From Mycobacterium spongiae (GTDB lineage: Bacteria; Actinomycetota; Actinomycetes; Mycobacteriales; Mycobacteriaceae): a stretch of DNA of 64,000 nucleotides. Each line of letters begins with the position of its first letter. Position 1 is the first letter of the stretch. The notes below the pieces were generated by a model. That model was not told the origin of the DNA and made no database searches. It saw only the letters and a program-made list of their open reading frames with translations. The translations under genes were made by a program, and so were the position numbers. Where the stretch lies: contig NZ_CP046600.1 in NCBI RefSeq assembly GCF_018278905.1, forward strand, positions 3,038,001-3,102,000, read 5' to 3'. Below are positions 61,215 through 64,000 of this stretch, piece after piece.

Positions 61215-61312
61215 GCCGCTTACCTTCGCGAATGTCGGCGTGTGGACGAACCCGGCGAGTGCCCGCCACTATGAACTAGGGGACTCACTACCGAGAAGCG
61301 TCAGGAGAATCT

Positions 61313-62095
61313 ATGTCGGGACGGTTGGCTGGAAAAGTCGCGCTGGTGAGCGGCGGCGCGCGCGGAATGGGCGCCTCCCATGTTCGGGCAATGGTCGCCG
61401 AGGGCGCGCGTGTCGTCCTCGGTGACATCCTTGACGACGAGGGCAACGCCGTGGCCGCCGCACTGGGCGAAGCTGCGCGGTATGTCCACCTCGACGTCAC
61501 CCAACCGGAGCAGTGGACGGCCGCGGTGGACACCGCGGTCACCACGTTCGGTGGACTCGACGTCCTGGTCAACAACGCGGGGATTCTCAACATCGGCACC
61601 GTCGAGGACTACGACCTGGCCGAATGGCAACGAATCCTCGACATCAACGTCACCGGTGTCTTCCTGGGTATCCGCGCCGCGGTCACGCCTATGAAGGAGG
61701 CTGGCCGTGGCTCCATCATCAACATCTCATCGATCGAAGGGCTGGCCGGCACGATTGCCAGCCACGGCTACACCGCCAGCAAATTCGCCGTGCGTGGCTT
61801 GACGAAGTCAACTGCGCTCGAGCTGGGACCCAGCGGGATTCGGGTGAACTCGATTCACCCCGGACTGGTCAAGACACCGATGACCGACTGGATCCCCGAG
61901 GATCTCTTCCAGAGCGCACTGGGCCGTGCCGCCGAGCCGGCGGAGGTGTCCAACCTCGTGGTCTACCTCGCCAGCGACGAGTCGAGTTATTCCACCGGTT
62001 CGGAATTCGTGGTCGATGGCGGGACGGTGGCCGGTTTGGCGCACAAGGATTTCAGTGCGGTCGAAGTGTCGGCGCAGCCGGAATGGGTGACGTAA
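61313..62095 (+). CDS. fabG3: 3-alpha,20-beta-hydroxysteroid dehydrogenase FabG3
   Basis: A 260-residue SDR nearly identical in pattern to FabG3 (Rv2002), which oxidises/reduces hydroxysteroids with NAD(H). The cofactor motif is GGARGMG (14-20); NNAGIL, the catalytic Ser in ISSIEG, and YTASK follow; the C-terminus DSESSYSTGSE-like segment and VDGGTVAGLAH match. It is third in the flavoprotein-thioesterase-fabG3 set. The last 13 bases overlap the acyltransferase gene. SD AGGAG precedes the ATG. Confidence 0.94.
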   Translation: MSGRLAGKVALVSGGARGMGASHVRAMVAEGARVVLGDILDDEGNAVAAALGEAARYVHLDVTQPEQWTAAVDTAVTTFGGLDVLVNNAGILNIGTVEDYDLAEWQRILDINVTGVFLGIRAAVTPMKEAGRGSIINISSIEGLAGTIASHGYTASKFAVRGLTKSTALELGPSGIRVNSIHPGLVKTPMTDWIPEDLFQSALGRAAEPAEVSNLVVYLASDESSYSTGSEFVVDGGTVAGLAHKDFSAVEVSAQPEWVT

Positions 62096-63408
62096 TCGGC
62101 AAAGGCCCGGTCCGCGACCTTGCGGTGGATTTCTACCGCGTCTCGGGTGTCGTCCTGGTCGTGTTGGGACATTGGCTGGCCGCGGCGGTGACCTACCACG
62201 ATGGGCATTTCGGTCGGGAAAACCCGCTCGCCGACCTGCCGTGGACCCAATACCTGACCTGGGTTTTCCAGGCGGTTCCCACGTTCTTCTTGGCGGCCGG
62301 CTACGCGGGGGCACTGTCCTGGGAGCATCGGCGCAACAGGGAGGGTTTCGCACACCACACCTGGCTTCGGCATCGACTGGCGCGAGTTCTGGGACCATGC
62401 GGTGTCTACCTGGCGCTGGTGTCGGCAGTGGTGGTGGCCCTCGAGGTATCCGGCGTGACCGGCTCGGCGTTGCAATACGCGGGTTGGGCGCTGGCGATGC
62501 ACTTGTGGTTTCTCGCCATCTACCTGGTGGTGGTGACGATGACACCCATTGCGGTTGCCGCACATCAGCGTTGGGGACTTCGAGCGCCAGCGGTACTGGC
62601 GTTGGGCGCCGTCGCGATCGACGTCGCCGCGGTCGGCTGCCGGGTGCCCTATATCGGCTGGCTGAACTACGTGCTGTGCTGGGGGACGCTCTACCAGCTC
62701 GGAATTGCCTGGCGCGGCGGCCTGCTGGGTGGGCGCAAACCGTTGCTGATGACTGCGGTGTCAGCAATCGCGCTGGCGGTGCTGGTCCGGGTGGGTCCCT
62801 ATCCGGTCAGCATGATCCGTGTTGCCGGCCACACGGTGCACAACACGACACCGCCGACCGTGGCACTGCTGGCGTTCGCCTGCGCGCAGACCGGTCTTGC
62901 GATGACGCTCGCACCGGCAGTCAGGCGTGCGCTGCGCTCGGCCCGCGCGCAGCGGGTGGTTTCCGTGGCCAACGACAACGTGATGGCCCTGTACCTCTGG
63001 CACTTGGTGCCGCTGGTCATCGTGGCCGTCGTGGGCTACCCGGCCGGGTTGTTCCCGCAACCGGCTGAGGGTTCAGCAGCGTGGTGGTTGTTCCGGCTGG
63101 TGTGGTTGATCATCCTCAGCATGGTGACGGCAGTGCAGATGACGTTGCTCTGGTGGGGGCGGCGCGTTTTCGCGGCCCCGCTGCCGACGGTCGACCTACC
63201 GTGGGCGGATCGGTGGGCGGAACCCGTCTTGCTGGTGGGCGCCGCGATGGCGACGTACGGATTGGCATACCTGGCCGCTGAGGGCTTCGCCCCGCACGGA
63301 CATTTCGCCTGGATCAGCGTGCTCGCCTTCGCTGGTGGGGCGGTTCTGATCGGGTTTCGCCCCACCAGGGTCGGCTCGCCGGTGCATTCCACTCCTCGGG
63401 CCGGGTAA
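62083..63408 (+). CDS. Integral membrane acyltransferase (family 3)
   Basis: A 441-residue protein with about ten TM helices. It starts VRDLAVDFYRVSGVVLVVLG followed by HWL, the place of the catalytic His in acyltransferase-3 proteins, and contains FFLAAGYAGALSW, WFLAIYLVVV and NVMALYLWHLVPLV, all family-typical. It O-acylates a sugar, lipid or glycan at the membrane. ATG 62083 overlaps fabG3 by 13 bases, so it is translationally coupled to the steroid-type set. Substrate unknown. Confidence 0.85.
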   Translation: MGDVIGKGPVRDLAVDFYRVSGVVLVVLGHWLAAAVTYHDGHFGRENPLADLPWTQYLTWVFQAVPTFFLAAGYAGALSWEHRRNREGFAHHTWLRHRLARVLGPCGVYLALVSAVVVALEVSGVTGSALQYAGWALAMHLWFLAIYLVVVTMTPIAVAAHQRWGLRAPAVLALGAVAIDVAAVGCRVPYIGWLNYVLCWGTLYQLGIAWRGGLLGGRKPLLMTAVSAIALAVLVRVGPYPVSMIRVAGHTVHNTTPPTVALLAFACAQTGLAMTLAPAVRRALRSARAQRVVSVANDNVMALYLWHLVPLVIVAVVGYPAGLFPQPAEGSAAWWLFRLVWLIILSMVTAVQMTLLWWGRRVFAAPLPTVDLPWADRWAEPVLLVGAAMATYGLAYLAAEGFAPHGHFAWISVLAFAGGAVLIGFRPTRVGSPVHSTPRAG

Positions 63409-63422
63409 CTTTGCGCGTCTAT

Positions 63423-63441
63423 TTTGGATAGCCTATCCTAA
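63423..63441. promoter_or_regulatory. IdeR iron box
   Basis: TTTGGATAGCCTATCCTAA matches the mycobacterial IdeR consensus TTAGGTTAGSCTAACCTAA at 16 of 19 positions, and the two arms pair in 8 of 9 bases. It ends 29 bp before the start of the cysteine-rich gene at 63471. Iron-loaded IdeR would probably repress this promoter. Confidence 0.75.
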
Positions 63442-63470
63442 CTTGACCGAGGAAAGGCTGGTTACCGTCG

Positions 63471-63710
63471 ATGCTGCCGATTGATCCACACGCCGACGCC
63501 TCCCGGCGCGCCTGGCTCCCCTGCCCACACTGCACATGGGGCCGGACTGCCTGCTCCGAGTGCCGTAGTAGCCGCAACTGCGGCACCCATTGGCAGTACC
63601 TCCTGGGCAATCAGGCGACACAGCTGCACCTGCAGTGCCCCAGCTGCGCCACCATGTGGTCAACGAACACCCGAACTGGCGAGGACGTGCTCGTGTTTGG
63701 CCGCGCCTGA
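63471..63710 (+). CDS. Small cysteine-rich (zinc-ribbon-like) protein
   Basis: A 79-residue protein with seven Cys: C18, C21 (CPHC), C28, C31 (CSEC), C37, C56 and C59 (CPSC), arranged like one or two zinc ribbons or iron-sulfur clamps. I do not know a named function. An IdeR iron box sits directly upstream, so it is likely made when iron is low or high depending on box position. Followed by a membrane-protein gene 75 bp later on the same strand. Could be a metal-binding or DNA/RNA-binding ribbon. Confidence 0.7.
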   Translation: MLPIDPHADASRRAWLPCPHCTWGRTACSECRSSRNCGTHWQYLLGNQATQLHLQCPSCATMWSTNTRTGEDVLVFGRA

Positions 63711-63785
63711 CGCCGCGCGACCGATGGGGCGATCGTCGATGTGCAATTATCCCCTCGACTGTCCCATCGAGCGTAAGAGGCGCCC

Positions 63786-64000
63786 GTGACCGACTCCGCG
63801 AGGGATGCGCTAGAACATCTACGCGACATCAGCCAATTCCAGTGGTACGTCGTACCGCTGTTTGTGCTGGTGATCTACGTCTACAGCGTTGAACTCGAGC
63901 GGCGGAACTGGAATGTGTTCTTTGCCGGGCTGGCCTTTTGGGGCATGGATTGGTTCAACGAGATATGGAATGCGCTGGTGTTCCACGGGACGGGTCGAGC
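63786..64000 (+). CDS. Membrane protein, cut by the window end
   Basis: An open frame from GTG 63786 runs off the end (at least 71 residues, no stop): MTDSARDALEHLRDISQFQW, then a TM segment YVVPLFVLVIYVYSVEL and another stretch NVFFAGLAFWGMDWFNEIW. I do not recognise the family. It follows the iron-box gene and could be co-transcribed with it. The rest lies outside the window. Confidence 0.65.
   Translation, partial: MTDSARDALEHLRDISQFQWYVVPLFVLVIYVYSVELERRNWNVFFAGLAFWGMDWFNEIWNALVFHGTGR

Overview
The window is G+C-rich DNA from a slow-growing Mycobacterium. The support is two PE_PGRS proteins with Gly-Gly-Ala/Asn arrays, an MmpL (RND) lipid transporter, a DUF222/HNH (13E12-type) protein, a mycofactocin-type short-chain dehydrogenase, and a right half that matches, from memory, the M. 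tuberculosis H37Rv neighbourhood Rv1992c-Rv2002 (ctpG, a DUF1490 gene, cmtR, ctpF, an APC transporter, a Rv2000-like flavoprotein, a Rv2001-like thioesterase, fabG3). The species cannot be named from the sequence alone.

Region 1 (1-3.7 kb) is a scrapyard: a frameshifted and truncated IS256-type transposase, three IS3-type remnants, one AT-rich methyltransferase that looks transferred, and a TetR gene with a perfect upstream inverted repeat. Region 2 (3.7-12.6 kb) holds an unusual single ORF that joins an MmpL transporter to a MurG/MGDG-synthase-like glycosyltransferase, then a mycofactocin-type SDR between two copies of a 13-bp dyad, a PE_PGRS protein, and a small cupin gene with a stray partial copy 3 kb away.

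Region 3 (12.6-22.1 kb) is a tightly packed catabolic module. A leftward operon encodes all four subunits of a 2-oxoacid:ferredoxin oxidoreductase (gamma, delta, alpha, beta), a KshA-like Rieske oxygenase and two acyl-CoA dehydrogenase subunits. A divergent TetR gene, an AMP-forming acyl-CoA ligase-like protein and a D-2-hydroxyacid dehydrogenase run the other way. The genes suggest oxidation of a 2-hydroxy acid to a 2-oxo acid, ferredoxin-linked conversion to an acyl-CoA, dehydrogenation and ring or side-chain hydroxylation. No Rieske reductase is seen, so the oxidoreductase may supply electrons to the oxygenase. Region 4 (22.1-40.9 kb) adds more accessory catabolism: three TetR genes and one AraC gene, an Asp-type alpha/beta hydrolase, a nitrilase-fold protein without its catalytic Cys, flavoproteins, a VOC protein, a cupin dioxygenase-like protein, a zinc alcohol dehydrogenase, a CYP125/142-like P450, an amidohydrolase, an M23 lipoprotein and an F420-type oxidoreductase.

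Region 5 (40.9-64 kb) carries metal and stress functions: cmtR-DUF1490-ctpG (Cd/Pb sensing and efflux), a sulfatase with an exported hemerythrin, a second PE_PGRS, a universal stress protein with the ctpF P-type ATPase, and an arsR-arsM-CxxC cassette that sits between ctpF and the APC transporter. The Rv2000-Rv2001-fabG3 set follows, then an acyltransferase, and finally a good IdeR iron box directly before a seven-cysteine small protein and a membrane protein that runs off the window. I saw no rRNA, tRNA or CRISPR array.
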